Below, in pieces: positions 1 to 12,050 of a DNA stretch of 64,000 nt; the first letter of the stretch is position 1, and every line of letters starts with the position of its first letter. The DNA lies in NCBI GenBank assembly GCA_018902385.1, contig JABSSW010000061.1, forward strand, positions 1 to 64,000. Reading direction: 5' to 3'. The stretch comes from Physcia stellaris (Eukaryota; Ascomycota; Lecanoromycetes; Caliciales; Physciaceae). The translations under genes and the position numbers were made by a program. The notes beneath the pieces are model-generated. The model ran no database searches, was not told where the DNA came from, and worked only from the letters and a program-made list of their open reading frames with translations.

Positions 1-6
1 AACAGT

Positions 7-1453
7 TTGTTTATCGATAGCAATTCGACTACTACACGCGAAACGTCAATCGAGAAAATCATATACGATCAACTCATAAAATTTAATTCAATAGCTGTCG
101 TCATGAATTCAATTTTTCAAACAATTATCACGATTGTCGTTAGTGTCGTCGTTACTCAGACTATCGAAAATATTAGAGCAAAATTACGTCAGGAAATGCA
201 ACAGACCAATCAGCGAGATCAACAAAAATCAGCTGGATCACCCGGTTCACCCGGCCCATCTGAAGATGACAATGATGACAATGGCAATAGTCAATTTCAG
301 CCGAAGCATCTAAACTTCTTCGATTCGTTTCATGACGGCAAATCTGTAGTTATCGATGCAACTATGAAATTTATTAGCGAGGACATCGTTTTTCGTGACG
401 TTCACTTGTTCATGACTAAAGCAAAAATTTCGTTGTTATCAAAAACGAAAACATCGTACGTCGCAATCTTTTTCAATGTTTAAAAAATGACGTTTTGAAC
501 TGATATACGTCATTTTTTATCGACATGAAAAAAATTTCTTGCTACTAAATCAAAATCTAAATCAATGAAAAAAATATTTAGTAAAGAAATTTCGAAAATC
601 GTCAACTAAAGTCATGAAAAAAACTCGTCAAAAAAATCATACAATATGACGAATGCACAACATGAACGTGAATCTAGAAAATACGCGCAAAAATAATTCG
701 ATTAAACAAATCAATTGAATTGTCAGTATTCAATCAACTATTACAAATTTGAAACGAATTCGACGTTGACTTTCAGTTACACGTCAATAAATCTATCAAT
801 GACATCAAACTGAATGACTTTCTACGAGACTTGAATGATCGGAAACATTCATGATGAAGACTGACTAGCAAACAGTTTTTCGGACAGACTGGTCGGCGAG
901 AAGTCAATGTCAGGAATAGAGACACTCGCGAGCAACGAGAAGATAGGCAATCACAACGTGACATGTCGAGAATAGACTATCGCGGTCGCGGCCAATCAAA
1001 TGCCGAATATGACGGCAATGCTGTTGATGAATATACTCAGAACGATTATTTTCGATTTGGCATTCAGTCAACTTTCATTTCTGCTCAATTTTCGAATTTC
1101 GTATCGCAAAACAATTATGTTTCGCAAAATTATGTTCAAATTTGAAATCAAAATCGTGCTTACATGCAACAACAACAATCAGCAAATCAATTCTCAAACG
1201 TACAGCAACAGCAATCGATTTTGTCAATTTTTTCATCACGCAACAATTAATCGTTGATTTTTCGAATCAAAATCAACGAGATCAGCAAAAAGAAAACGCG
1301 TCAAATTCGAATCGTCGATCATTTGTATCTTTTAACGTCAACGCTCGCTCGTTTCAATCAATGTATTATAACGTCAACGTCGACGACGCTGACGTCAACG
1401 ATGAGAACGTTTATTATGATGACAAAGCAATAAACGATATTATTTTCGTTTGA
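7..1453 (+). pseudogene. gag-like region of the Gypsy remnant
   Basis: Several open pieces in different frames (7-483, 963-1145, 1142-1453) encode Gln/Asn-rich peptide of the type seen in gag proteins. The motif NQRDQQK occurs twice, once near 222 and once near 1,275. A short acidic and Pro/Gly-rich part (SPGSPGPSEDDND) sits on DNA that still contains GG and CC. No CCHC knuckle is visible. The assignment rests mainly on position upstream of the protease and pol domains, and the start may lie before the window. Confidence 0.5.
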
Positions 1454-1544
1454 CACATTGTCGCGAAACGTTTTGTTGTCATCGAAAAAATCAAAATCAA
1501 TTTGAATTTGTTTTTGAACGATTCAATCTTTTCATTACGATTCG

Positions 1545-2474
1545 ATGATTATGAACGCGTCGAAATTTTCATTTGACGTTGACGAATCAAACGTTAATCA
1601 CGTAATTTTTTCTGACTACACGTGTCGAATGTGCAAAACTGATTTCTATTTCAACAACAAACTACATCGTCACGTTCGTATTTGTCGCAAAAAACGTGTC
1701 AATAATTTGTCGATTATTGAATCAATGAACGCTTTTCACAAACACTCAATCGATGACAAAGTACTATCGATCGTCGAGTCTACAATTATCATTATTTTCG
1801 ACGTCGATTTCAATTTCCGTAAATGACACTATCTTAGACTAGAAATCAATCACAGTTTGAATGACAAACTAGTCAAAGTCTGCGCGAATATCGATTGTAC
1901 TATGTCTTTGATTGACAGAAAATATTTATTGAAAATTAAACTCGATGTCACAATTCACAAAACAAAGCAATCGATTCGAATACATGACATCGACGACAAA
2001 CTACATGACAACTCAAAATATACAGAATTGAACTTTTACGTTGTCGATACGCTATCAAATCAATCATCAATTATAATTCATTTTCGTCGTGAAATTCATT
2101 TAATGAATGATTTGAGAGTTCACGTTTTGCTCGATGTCGATATTCTAGAACTCGAACAAATAATACTTGACATGAGCAAACGTATTATCATCTTTCTCGC
2201 TTGTAGCAATTTGACAACTTTCATGAAATTGATTTTCAAAAGTCAACGCATTGTGCGAACAATAAAATTCGCTAACAAAATCACTATATCGTCGCATATT
2301 TGTCTAATTGTATTTGTCAAAATACGTGATCAAAATTTGTCGACAAATAGAGATTACAGCTTCGAATTTAAGCAGAATTTTCAACAATTAGAATTCGAAA
2401 ATGATTTTTCAATCACATTATCGATGTTCATTTCGTCGTCGTACAAGTACGCAACGCTATCAATGTATCAATAA
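1545..2474 (+). pseudogene. C2H2-like finger plus retropepsin-like protease of the Gypsy remnant
   Basis: About 1,615-1,695 encodes a finger-like segment (YTCRMCKTDF, then KLHRHVRICRKK). The same CxxC...KLHxH pattern recurs in the C2H2 modules further right in this window. From 1,857 follows a retropepsin-like region. The peptide has CTMSLIDRKYL after the place where the catalytic Asp-Thr/Ser-Gly should be, and HVLLDVDIL in place of the usual HVLLGxDxL flap-side motif (Gly to Asp fits GG to GA mutation). The catalytic triad itself is not readable. A stop splits the two parts. Confidence 0.6.
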
Positions 2475-3029
2475 TTTTGTCAAAACATGCAAAAATTGAC
2501 ATGCTACGCGATTTCGAAAAAGAAGATTGTTATCATGTTTTTTCTGACGACAGACATTTAACAACTGTCTCGTCACGTAGCTGAACGAAAACGTTACGTA
2601 ATGTGATCATGATGAATTTAATCGACGCTTTCGCTGATTTCATTACATTTAACATTTTTTCGACTATCATTTCTATGCAAGTCAACTCGTCAGCTAATTC
2701 AATATTTGATGTATCGATATTCGAAACTACTGTGTCATTTTTTATTTCGTTGAAAATCGTCATGTCAAACGAGATCATCGTTTTTGACGATTCGTCTGTC
2801 TACAATCGATTTTTCACGATAGCGAAAATCTATTTTGAAATTTGACGTGACATCGACGACACGATCAATGTGCTCGAAGAACAATGAATGTCTATATCTA
2901 TTCTGTTTGACGCTAAATCGAAAATCAACAAAATGTATTCATTTAATTCGAAGAATAAAAAAGTAATCGACAAAAATTCGATCGACTATATAAAGAAAGC
3001 AAAATGACGTGAACTAATCAATTTACTTC

Positions 3030-3535
3030 GTATAATTATTCAATTTTCGTGATATGACGTATTGTCAACGAAGCAACGCAAAAATCGCGTTGTAATAAAT
3101 ATTCGCGATTTAAATAAAATTTTCATGTTCGACGTTTATTCTATGTCGCTACAATTCGATATTCTGTCAGCAATTATCGATTGCTCGTACATATCGATGA
3201 TGAATTGTGTCGATTTCTTTCATCAATAACTAGTACGAATGATGAATAGACACAAGTTGACAATGATCAATCATCGAGACAACGAACAATGAAACGTAGT
3301 TGTCATGAATTATCGCAATTCCTCTGTTTACGTTCAGCGACAAATCGATTCGATTTTACGAAAATATCGACATTTTGTTAGAGCGTATGTAAACGACATA
3401 ATAATATTTTCGAACTCGTTAAAGAAACATTTACGACATTTGAATCAAATCTTCGTTTTTTTCAAACGCATGAACATAATTTTCAAAATTAACAAAATTT
3501 TTCTTGATTATTTTATCATATCGTTGCTCAATTAG
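3030..3535 (+). pseudogene. Reverse transcriptase remnant
   Basis: Reading across stops gives a recognisable Gypsy reverse transcriptase: VVINIRDLNK (usually VDxRxLNK), a DILSAI palm stretch, SVYVQRQIDSIL, then AYVNDIIIFSNSLKKHLRHL at about 3,383-3,445. The last is the catalytic YVDD box with Asp changed to Asn, which is what G to A in an ApG context produces. The first part of the domain is interrupted by several stops, so no active enzyme can be made. Confidence 0.8.
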
Positions 3536-3649
3536 CGAATCGACAATTTGAAAATGATTATCGCGACGAATAAATTTGAAATTATTTTTAATTTAATTTT
3601 TTCTCAAATTTTTAAACAGTTGAAAATCTATTTAAGCAAAATCGAATGA

Positions 3650-4485
3650 TTGCGTCAATACGTATCATATTATGTTCAAAAAATTTTGTCGTTACAAAAA
3701 CGTAAAACTCGTTTGTTACGTCACGCATTTAACAAAAAACGATTTCGTCAACAACATAATCGACGTATTTCGATCGATGACTCGTCGTCGATCGAAATAG
3801 ACGTCTTTAATCAATTACAAAACGTTTTTAGTCGATCAACGTTTCTGATTCATTTCGACAAAATTAAAATTCTGTATATCGACGTGAACGTCAACAAAAA
3901 ACGCGATTTTGACATTATGATTTATCACGTTAAATTTAAAAACGAAAAAAAATGATAATTATCAGCATTTCGTTCAAACGAACGAACGTCGAATTCATTA
4001 TGTTTTTAAACAAAATATTATCGTCAACAGAATTTCGTTATTGATCAACGAAATTGAAAATGACATCGTTAATATGATTTGTTCGTAAATTTCGTTTGAT
4101 AATCATGAGCAATCAACATTCAATTGTCATTTATATCGATCACGTCGCAAATTCGACTATTGTCAATCAAATTAAATTGACATTCAGCAGTGTGAATAAA
4201 TTGAATCTCAAATTAATAAAAATCAACATTTATCTTTTTCAATTTCGTTTTCGAGTTTTTCATAAAGTTGAAAAATCTAATATCGTATCAAACGTTTTAA
4301 ATCGATTTTCAATCGTACGTCATTTCAGCTCAAATACAAAAATCGATAGTTTTGACTTGAAAATCTATCATTTTCACATCGATGAATCAAATTTCAACGA
4401 GAATTCGATACGAGTCACGCTAATCGAGATGTCATCGAACTTTCGCAAAAAACTCATCATCGAATATCAAAAAAACGTTAACTGA
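3650..4485 (+). pseudogene. RNase H remnant of the Gypsy pol
   Basis: The segment begins with LQKRKTRLLR and NQLQNVFSRSTFLIHFD (the connection before RNase H), then LYIDVNVNKKRDFDIMIYHV, the mutated form of the usual D-A-S-K-x-G-x-G-A core. The later part (IVIYIDHVANSTIVNQI, then LFQFRFRV, VEKSNIVSNVLNRFS) matches the C-terminal half with the typical end in ADALSR-like sequence. Gly to Asp, Ala to Val and Ser to Asn changes are all explained by GG, CC and AG targets. Confidence 0.75.
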
Positions 4486-4730
4486 AAAGTCATTCTCGAT
4501 TTGCTGAAGCGTCTCGTCAACGACGACGCTAAAAATCGATTATCAAACAAAAAATCGACGATTATCGAAGAAACGTCAAATGCGAAATTATTCACGATCA
4601 TTTTCACGTCGACATCTTTTAGCGAGAACGAAATCACAGAAATCGTCATTTCTGTGTCGTTTACAGCGCTCGTTTCGTCGTCGAACAAAGTCACGATGTC
4701 AAATAAAAATTATTTTCGAATTCAGCATAT

Positions 4731-5690
4731 TTGGTTTCTGAAATCGATTTTCAACTTATCGACGATTTTATTTATTATGTAAAAAGCGATCAATTTAAAT
4801 TATGCATATCGAAAAATAGTATACACGACGTGTTCAAATTAGCACATGACGACAATTTTCATGTCGATCATCATCGAGTTTACGATCGACTAAAAACAAT
4901 TTACGTACGACGATTTTTCAGACGATTAATTAATTACATTCGTCATTGCTTTTCGTGTCAATTGAATCAAATTAAACGACATAAACTCTATGAGAAACTA
5001 ACATCAATAAATATTTTCAACATGTTTTATTATACGATATCGATTGATTTTGTATTGACTCTGTTTAAACAAAATCACGAATTCGATTGTCTCATGTTCG
5101 TTATTGACAAATTCATTCGAAAAACACTATTAATTCAAAAAAAAAAACACATGATCAATCGACGAATGAACAAACGTTTTGATCGATCGACTGTTGCTGA
5201 CAAACTGAAATATTTCAACAAAAATCATTTTCGATCGAGATCGAAAATTCTGCTTCGATTTCTGACGAGTCATGTTCAAACGTTTAGACACTAATTTACT
5301 CATGAGCACGATTTATCATTCACAAACGAACGATCAATCGAAACGCACAAATCAAACAATGAAAATTGCGTTTCGATTTTTTATTATCGTCAATTTCAAT
5401 ATGAGTTGAATGAGCGCGTTGTCAATTTTGCAATTCAATTTGAACAACAATGTACATGCAATCATCGAAAAATTTTTCAATCAAATCGTTATCGATTTTC
5501 AATTCAAAAAATTATGATCGCGATAATCGTGTCATTTGCTTTGCGACAATCGTCAAACACGACTATTTCAATCGCTAAATCGAAATTCGAAAAGAATCGT
5601 TTTGTTTTTCAAAAAAGATCGACGAGATCATCGCGTTCGCGACATCAAAAACTAAAATTCTCTATGACAAACGTCATCAACATTTGAAAT
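4731..5690 (+). pseudogene. Integrase remnant (HHCC and DDE core)
   Basis: The zinc-binding region keeps its His and Cys residues: HDDNFHVDHHRVYDRL followed by HCFSCQLNQIKRH. The core begins with TISIDFVLTLF (first catalytic Asp) and contains VIDKFIRKTLLI. Further on, HSQTNDQSKRTNQTM replaces the common HPQTDGQSERxNQ stretch. The reading frame shifts and stops after about 5,294. It precedes the chromodomain, as expected for chromoviral Gypsy elements. Confidence 0.8.
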
Positions 5691-5769
5691 TTAATTTCGA
5701 AAATAAAACGTATTTTCGTTTGCATCACGAATATTTTTTCTCGTTTCAAATCAATGTTAAACTGTCTAA

Positions 5770-6325
5770 TCAAAAAACCGGGTCGTTTCTGATAAAGCGC
5801 AGGATAGGAAAGTTTGCTTACGAACTGGATTTGTCGTTCAGATGGCAAATCCATTCAGTCATATTCATCATGCAACTGGAACCGGCGCCAAAAAACGTCG
5901 ATCCCTATAATCGGCCTCGCTCGGATCATCTCGACGTCGTCGAGATGAAAGGCACATTTAACATCTCCTGGGAAAAGTTTTACGAGATAGAAAAGCTGAT
6001 GAAAAGAAAGGATCGGAAGTACGACAGAATCAAAATAGTGGAATATCTGATAAGGTGATTAAATTATGAACCTGAATTTGATGAGTGGAAATCATTGTCA
6101 ACTTTAACGAATTTCATGACTTTGATGAAAAACTACGAAAAATCAATTTTCAATCAATTACATCAATTTCAAACACGATTCGCGTTATCGACTTTATATC
6201 ATCGATCTCGAAAAATTCAAAACGCAAACGAAATAAATTCAGCAAAATTGTCGTCGAAAATCAACAAAAACGCAAAAAAATCGATCAAAAAAAATCAACG
6301 CATTCTGAATAAATGCGTACGTTGA
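5770..6325 (+). pseudogene. Chromodomain and C-terminal tail of the integrase
   Basis: About 5,770-6,060 is the best preserved coding part of the element. It encodes RRIGKFAYELDLSFRWQIH (the GPY/F-like end of integrase), then YNRPRSDHLDVVEM and YEIEKLMKRKDRKYDRIKIVEY. The latter is a chromodomain start whose YEPEFDEW tail continues in mutated sequence after a stop near 6,057. Chromodomains direct integration to heterochromatin in this group. Base composition is normal here, with many GG and CC, unlike both sides. Confidence 0.75.
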
Positions 6326-6330
6326 TTTCG

Positions 6331-6964
6331 TCAACGAGTAAATTTTATCATCATCGTGATCTAGATATTATTAAACAATCTCGCTCAATATTTTAGCGTC
6401 TCGTTTAATAGACATTGTCGCGTCGTTAATCGAATATCGCGAATTTTCATTTTGAATTTTCACTTTGAACTTTCATTTCGAATTATCATTTTCATTTTTT
6501 ATTTTCGTTTTGCTCGTCGTTAAAATTGACTTATCGTTATTCAAATATGATTACATTCAGTTTTCAACATCGTCAGATGCATTTTTTAGTTAATTTTAAT
6601 TGAAACGCGTCAATCGTTTTCGAAATTGCAAAAATGTTTCACGATCGATTTGTACATCAAACATTTTTCGAATACGATTTTTATAATGTGCGCTCATTCA
6701 ATGAAAATTCAATCTGATTGAATGCATTGTCAAAAAGAATAATACTTTTCGACGATTTTTTTTGAATCGTGAAAAACAAATACGACATTTTCGACAAAAT
6801 CAAAAAACAACGTTTCTCGATTGACTTTGTTAGCAAAAAAAGAAATTCATGATAATCGCTCGCATAGAAAAAAAAATCGCCAAATACAATGACGACGCAA
6901 AAACGTGATATTATCGTCAAACGTTTATTCAAAACGACGATTCATATATTTTGTGAAAAAATGA
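6331..6964. other. AT-rich stretch after the Gypsy remnant
   Basis: The sequence is low in complexity, with repeats of the type TTTCATTTTGAATTTTCA around 6,445-6,500. It may contain the decayed 3' LTR of the upstream element, but no partner LTR exists in the window to test this. No gene is visible. Confidence 0.4.
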
Positions 6965-6971
6965 AAACGAA

Positions 6972-7973
6972 ATGACATATGATAATCTATCGAAAAATCA
7001 ACGTGATATCATAACAAGATTGTCGATCGCAATGCAAAATAACAATGATTTTATCGTTGTTGAGTTCAACGATGCACTAATCATAAATCTTGACAACACG
7101 TTTGATTTCGACTCAATCAATTTTGTCAATTTCAATACTGTTTCTGCTATCGTCAGTAGCAGCAAGACAAAGCAAACATTCTCAATCGTCGTTAGCAAAA
7201 ACGACGTCGATGATTAAAACTCAATGTCGACGAGCAAAGTCGACAAAGTTCAAAAAAAAGACGAATTACGAAACGTGTCAGTGCATTCAAACGACGCAAA
7301 CAGATTCATTCATTGATTCGCGATCTGATGAATGACGAAATCGTGAAAAACGAAATTCAGATAAAAAAAGATTTCGTTAGCGACAAAGAAGAGTCAAATG
7401 AGTTTGACAGCGACGAAGAAATCAGTTTCACTGCGCAAATCAGCAGAAAGATAATGTTCGAAAAAAACAAAATAACTGACAAAACAATTGACAAAAACAT
7501 CATGATTGATTTCAACAAGACGCTCAAATCGAAAAAATGAAAACAACGACGAATTGCTCATTGATACTCAATTGAACAAACTTCGATATCATGATTTTTT
7601 GCTCAACGAAAAACTAAAGAATGTCGAAGTTTTTTTGAGTTTCGCACGAAACTTCGACAATCAAATTTTTGAACTATTTCAGCGTATCGAGATTCTTTTG
7701 ACAAATTTCGATGAATGTCAAATGTCAACGATTGAGAAAGTCGCAATCGACGAGTTTATCGAAACGTATCGAATCTATCGAAATCAAAAAACGAAAATGA
7801 AAATTACATTGATCAACAAACGTTCTGACTTAATCAAACTGATAACTCAACATATCGACTCAATCGTCAAAAATGTTGATCGCAATTTTTTAAACGTCTG
7901 TTACGTCGTCGTTCGCAAAGAACGTTTTCGATCGAACATTAACATCGAATACGATATTTTCAAAAAATATTGA
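6972..7973 (+). pseudogene. Broken coding region of unknown family, probably gag-like
   Basis: Three neighbouring open pieces (6972-7217, 7313-7540, 7506-7973) encode hydrophilic, Asn/Asp/Lys-rich peptide, the last one predicted largely helical (KNVEVFLSFARNF, then IEKVAIDEFIETYRIYRNQ). The pieces are separated by stops and frame changes and show the GG/CC-depleted composition of the surrounding transposons. It lies just before an LTR-like segment, so it may be the gag or envelope-side part of another retroelement. I do not recognise the family. Confidence 0.35.
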
Positions 7974-8135
7974 GTAAAATATGAATGAACAAAGCGCTGA
8001 CGCTGAAATTTATACATCAACGAGAATTACAAACTCGTTAGCAAAATGATCACGAAAAATTAGAACGCTGAATATGAAACACAAACAAAATGAACATGAA
8101 ATCAACGTGAGCGTTGAGTTTTTCTCGTTGCGAAA

Positions 8136-8330
8136 TGTTGATACGAGCACAGATAATTGCTTGATGATTGCTAACTACGAACACAAATAGTTGTTTGATG
8201 ATTGCTAGCTCGCGCTAGACTGATTAACTGTATTTAAGAAAATTTCTATTTTAGCTAGCAATTCAATCGACTCACATTCATTGATATTGATTCTTAGTAG
8301 CTGACTATTTTTAGCAATAACGAAACGAAC
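8136..8330 (+). repeat. LTR-like segment with internal 34-bp duplication
   Basis: It starts TGTTGATACGAGCAC and holds two adjacent 34-bp copies (8,145-8,178 and 8,179-8,212) built on GATGATTGCTA. A TATA-like TATTTAAG at about 8,232 and a cap-side region follow. Such a U3/TATA layout suggests an LTR or element promoter. It retains more CT/AG than the DNA to its right. No second copy was found in the window. Confidence 0.45.
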
Positions 8331-8334
8331 AAAA

Positions 8335-9075
8335 AAATTTACGTGCAAACGTTGCAAAAACAAATTCGACAACAATATTAAATTTCACGAACACATTCGT
8401 ATTCGTCATGCGAAAAAATCGAAATTTGTTTCGTCGCAATCAATTGTTTCATCTTTTACGTTTTTTCGATCGATAATTTTTTCATTTTTTGTTTCGTCGT
8501 TTAAATCGATAATTTTTTCATTTTTTGTTTCGTCATTTCGATCGATAATTTTTCATCGTTCACGTCATCGAAATTGATAATCGAATTATGAATTACATTT
8601 TTTTCAAAATTTTTATCAGAATTTTTGTCGATTGCAATATCAAGAAAATTTATATTTTGAACAAAAATCGTTTCACGATCAATTGTCGCATCGAAATTTT
8701 TTCGTTTTCGATTGCGACATTCAAATCGATGTGCAAATTTTTGAAAAATACAAATATTGTTTGTTCGTTTATTTCGTTTCGAACGTTTACATTATCGAAA
8801 TTTTATTTGATCGTGAATGATTTTTATCGTATATTCGTTGAAAAGTCGAATTTATTTGATTTTTGCAACGACATCGAATGAATTCGATTTTTTCGAAAAA
8901 TTTTGACAAATGCAATCGTGACAACAATTTCAAAAACAAATGTAATTTCGTACAAAATCGCATTACGTCATATTTTCATACAATAATTTTATTTGTTTTC
9001 AAATCGATTAAATTTGAAACATTTGCATTAACACACGTTTCGATGAAATATTCGATTCACACGTCATTTTCGTGA
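8335..9075 (+). pseudogene. C2H2-finger gag-like frame, copy A
   Basis: The C2H2 finger at about 8,340-8,415 has CxxC and HxxxxxxH spacing and is followed by AKKSKFVS. The frame then breaks. Another open piece (8588-8881) carries LYLIVND-like FYLIVNDFYRIFVEKSNLFD, a conserved block shared with the other copies, and 8863-9075 continues with NRITSYFHT and SIKFETFALTH. A complete protein is no longer encoded. The family is not one I can name. Confidence 0.55.
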
Positions 9076-10516
9076 TTTCATTCGTTTCGTTTTATTTTTC
9101 GATTTTTAATGATTTTTCGTTCATTTTTTGTTTGCAAATATTATCAAAAACGTTTTGTTATTTATCGATTTATCAATTGAATCGTGTCAAATGTTTTCAA
9201 AATTGAAAACAATGAAATATTCATAAAAATGCGTTATTGACGTTTCGTTTTTTTTTTTCGTTTTGTTTTGAAAAAATATTGATTTTTTCTCGAAAAAATC
9301 ATTATTTTGAAAAAGTTAACATGTTGTTTGTTTGTTTTGTTTGTTCGTTTTTTTTATTAATCGTTGATCGATTTGAAAAAAATAAAAATTGTTATTGTTT
9401 TAATGAATTCGATGTTTCGTTTTTTTCGTTTTATTTCGATTTGAAAAAGTTTTACAAATTGTTGTATGTTTTGTTTATTTGTTTATTGTTTAACGAATAT
9501 GATAAAAATTTATTTTTGTGATTTCGTTTTGATTTAACACGATTAATCAATTGTTTTTTTTTTTTATTATTTTTGAAATTTAATCGCTCGATAAATACAA
9601 AAAAAAAATGAATACGATCGTCGTATTTGACGTATTGTACGAACAATTGTTAAAAAAAAAAATTAAATAATACAATTTCGAAAAAGCGTATTATTTTGTC
9701 ATTACACATTCGATATTTTATGAAATCGCATAATATCGTTTTGAAAAAACGTATTATGCAATCATTACATTTCGATTTTGCAAAACAGAAATTCGATCAA
9801 AAACAAAAATTCGATCAAAAAAACAAATAATGTTGAAAATATCTAATTTTTTCGCATATTAATCGATTTGATTTTCTGACAAATTTTAGTCAAATCAGAA
9901 AAATTCGATTTTGTTTTTTGCATCGATGCATGTTCGTCGCATTCGATCATTTTTTTTATCGATTTTTCGATCATTTTCAATTTTTCGCATCGTATCGACA
10001 TATTTCATGAATTTTTACAGTCAAATTACATAGAAATCGATTCATTGATGTCGCAAGAAATATTTGAAAATTTTGAAACATAATGATGTTATCAAATCAA
10101 ATTATGATGTGATTTGCATTTTCGTTCAACATCGCAAAATTCAAACAATTGATATTTGTTTCATGATGTATTTTTTAGTCAATTTTAGATATCAAATTTC
10201 ACATCGATGTTTTATTTCGTCGAAACATTCAAAACGTCGCAATTTTTCAAATATTCGATCGCATATTTTACGATTCGATTTTACGTTATATTTCAAATCA
10301 ATACGTGTATCGAATTTCGTTTCGTTCGTTTTTGCAATTTTCATATCGATACATAATTTCGATCAGAACACATTATTTTGAAAAAGTTTGTTCGAAAATT
10401 TCAAACAACGCATCGTTGAAAAAATCGCATTGTTGAAAAAATTTGCATGAAAATTTCAAATCAAATTGAATTCGTTAAAATATTAAACAGAAAACACAAA
10501 CGAATGTTGTAAAAAA

Positions 10517-10709
10517 TATTAAAAAATACAATTTTCGCAAAAAGATAATCAAGAAATCAATTAATATAATTTGACGAAAAAAAAATTAATGCGTTTTTGT
10601 TGAAATTAACGTCTTGACATTCGCATATTTTTTGTGTTTTCATTTCATGTATGTTATTAAAACAACGAGATTCAAAACAATAAAATGATAATCATTCATG
10701 ATTTTTTCA
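10517..10709 (+). repeat. LTR of the C2H2 element family (copy A, 3' LTR)
   Basis: It matches the 193-195-bp terminal repeats at 14,081, 17,148, 19,585 and 28,865. The consensus starts TGTTGAAAAATACAA (here TATTAAAAAATACAA) and ends in TTTTTTCA. Confidence 0.7.
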
Positions 10710-10710
10710 A

Positions 10711-11027
10711 TAAAATTCGTATTAAAAATAAAATAATTTAAAGAATTATTGACATCAAAAATGTATAATTTGAAATGTAATATATTGATTTTTTAATCGT
10801 TACAAAACAAATTACGTTTTGCAATTGTTTTTTATTTACGTTTTATTTGTTCAATCGTACGAATTCGATCGATTTCGATTGAAAATATAAATTTGTTGAA
10901 TTTATCGTTGATCGAATTGTAAAATAATTGAAATTGATTTTTTCGAAATTATTCGAATTTCGATAATCGAATTGCTTAACGAAATGCGAATCGCATTTTC
11001 GAAAATTTTGTATTTTTATTTCTTACA
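10711..11027 (+). repeat. Solo or truncated LTR of the Gypsy element at 51.3-57.9 kb
   Basis: About 317 bp aligns along its length with the two LTRs at 51,327-51,645 and 57,599-57,916, including the ATTCGATCGATTTCGATTGA core and the TTACA end. The first two bases of the LTR (TG) are missing. It abuts the preceding LTR without spacer, so it is probably a truncated or recombined solo LTR. Confidence 0.75.
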
Positions 11028-11844
11028 TGATTTGAAAACGATTAAATCGAAATTTTCGATGTTTGAAATTCACTTTAGATAATTTTTATCGATAATTTAT
11101 CGATAATTTCGAAATCATTTCGAAAAATTGCACGCAGTAGAAAAGAATGTGCAAATAATAATTTTTTTCGTTTTATCAAACAATGTTCGCAATAATGCAT
11201 TAATAATGTTTTTAATTCAAAATTGCATTATATTAAAACGTTTTTGAAACAAATTAATATAATTTTGATTAAAATTGCATTGCATTAATGCGCATTACAT
11301 AATGCAATTCTAATATGAATTTTAAAGATTTCAAAATTATGTCAAGATTGTATCGATATTCAATTTCAAAAATTTTGAATTTTCGCAAAAATTTTGAATA
11401 AAATATATTTTGTTCAATGCATTAATGTAATTTGTTTTAAAATTACATTGCATCAATGCAAATTATTCGAAAATTACATTAAAAAATCGCGAAAATTACA
11501 ATAATGCACGAATTGCATTAATTAATGCAATACATTATTGCGAATATTGTTTTCAAATTATATTTATTACAAATTCAAAAAACATATTATGAACGAATTG
11601 CAAAATATATTACGACATTTTTTGTAAAATTATTGTTTCGAATTTGTAAATTCGAAACATTATCACGAATTCGATATAAAAACAATTGAAATAAATTGTT
11701 CATTCAAAAATGTTTTTTTTGTGATGCAATTTTTTGTTATAAATTTATATTTAAATTTTCAAAAAATTCGTTAATTTTATTATACAAAAAAAAAACAATA
11801 TCAATAAACAGAAATTTTTACAAAATTTTTAATAATTCAAAAAT
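11028..11844. other. AT-rich spacer with many TGCATTAAT palindromes
   Basis: Between about 11,190 and 11,560 the motif GCATTAAT/ATTAATGC recurs on both strands, including a perfect 20-bp palindrome at 11,512-11,531. No gene or transposon domain is visible. Confidence 0.5.
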
Positions 11845-12050
11845 TGTTAAAATATCATTTTCGCAAATGTGTTGTGCAAATATTGCAATCAAAATTCAAT
11901 TAATATAATTTGACGAAAAAAAAAACTAATGCGTTTTTGTTAAAATTAATATTTTGACATTCGCACATTTTTTGTATTTTCATTAATATGTAATTTATTA
12001 AAACAACGAAATTCAAAACAATAAAATGATAATTATTTATAATTTTTTCA
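11845..12050 (+). repeat. Solo LTR of the C2H2 element family
   Basis: About 206 bp begins TGTTAAAATATCATTTTCGC, contains the shared block ATATAATTTGACGAAAAAAA and ends in AATTTTTTCA. No internal region is attached, so it is a solo LTR or fragment. Confidence 0.65.

Larger units (their letters stand above)
1..6330 (+). mobile_element. Degraded Ty3/Gypsy LTR retrotransposon, chromodomain type, 5' end outside window
   Basis: Remnants of a full gag-pol order lie on the plus strand: gag-like, C2H2-like finger, aspartic protease, reverse transcriptase, RNase H, HHCC integrase, chromodomain. The order (integrase after RNase H, chromodomain last) is that of Ty3/Gypsy chromoviruses. The frame is broken many times by stops from C-to-T and G-to-A changes. 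No LTR pair was found: the 5' side is cut by the window start and the 3' side after about 6,330 is too degraded. Two short stretches (about 228-270 and 5,770-6,060) keep normal base composition. Confidence 0.85.
8335..10709 (+). mobile_element. Truncated C2H2-finger LTR element, copy A
   Basis: This copy shares its order with the elements at 14,081-17,342 (inverted) and 19,585-29,057. It has a finger (CKRCKNKFDNNIKFHEHIR, out of frame with the next part), a region reading FYLIVNDFYRIFVEKSNLFD, a long T-rich stretch, and a 3' LTR (10,517-10,709). The 5' LTR is missing and is replaced by unrelated LTR-like DNA. No polymerase or integrase is visible. Confidence 0.65.
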
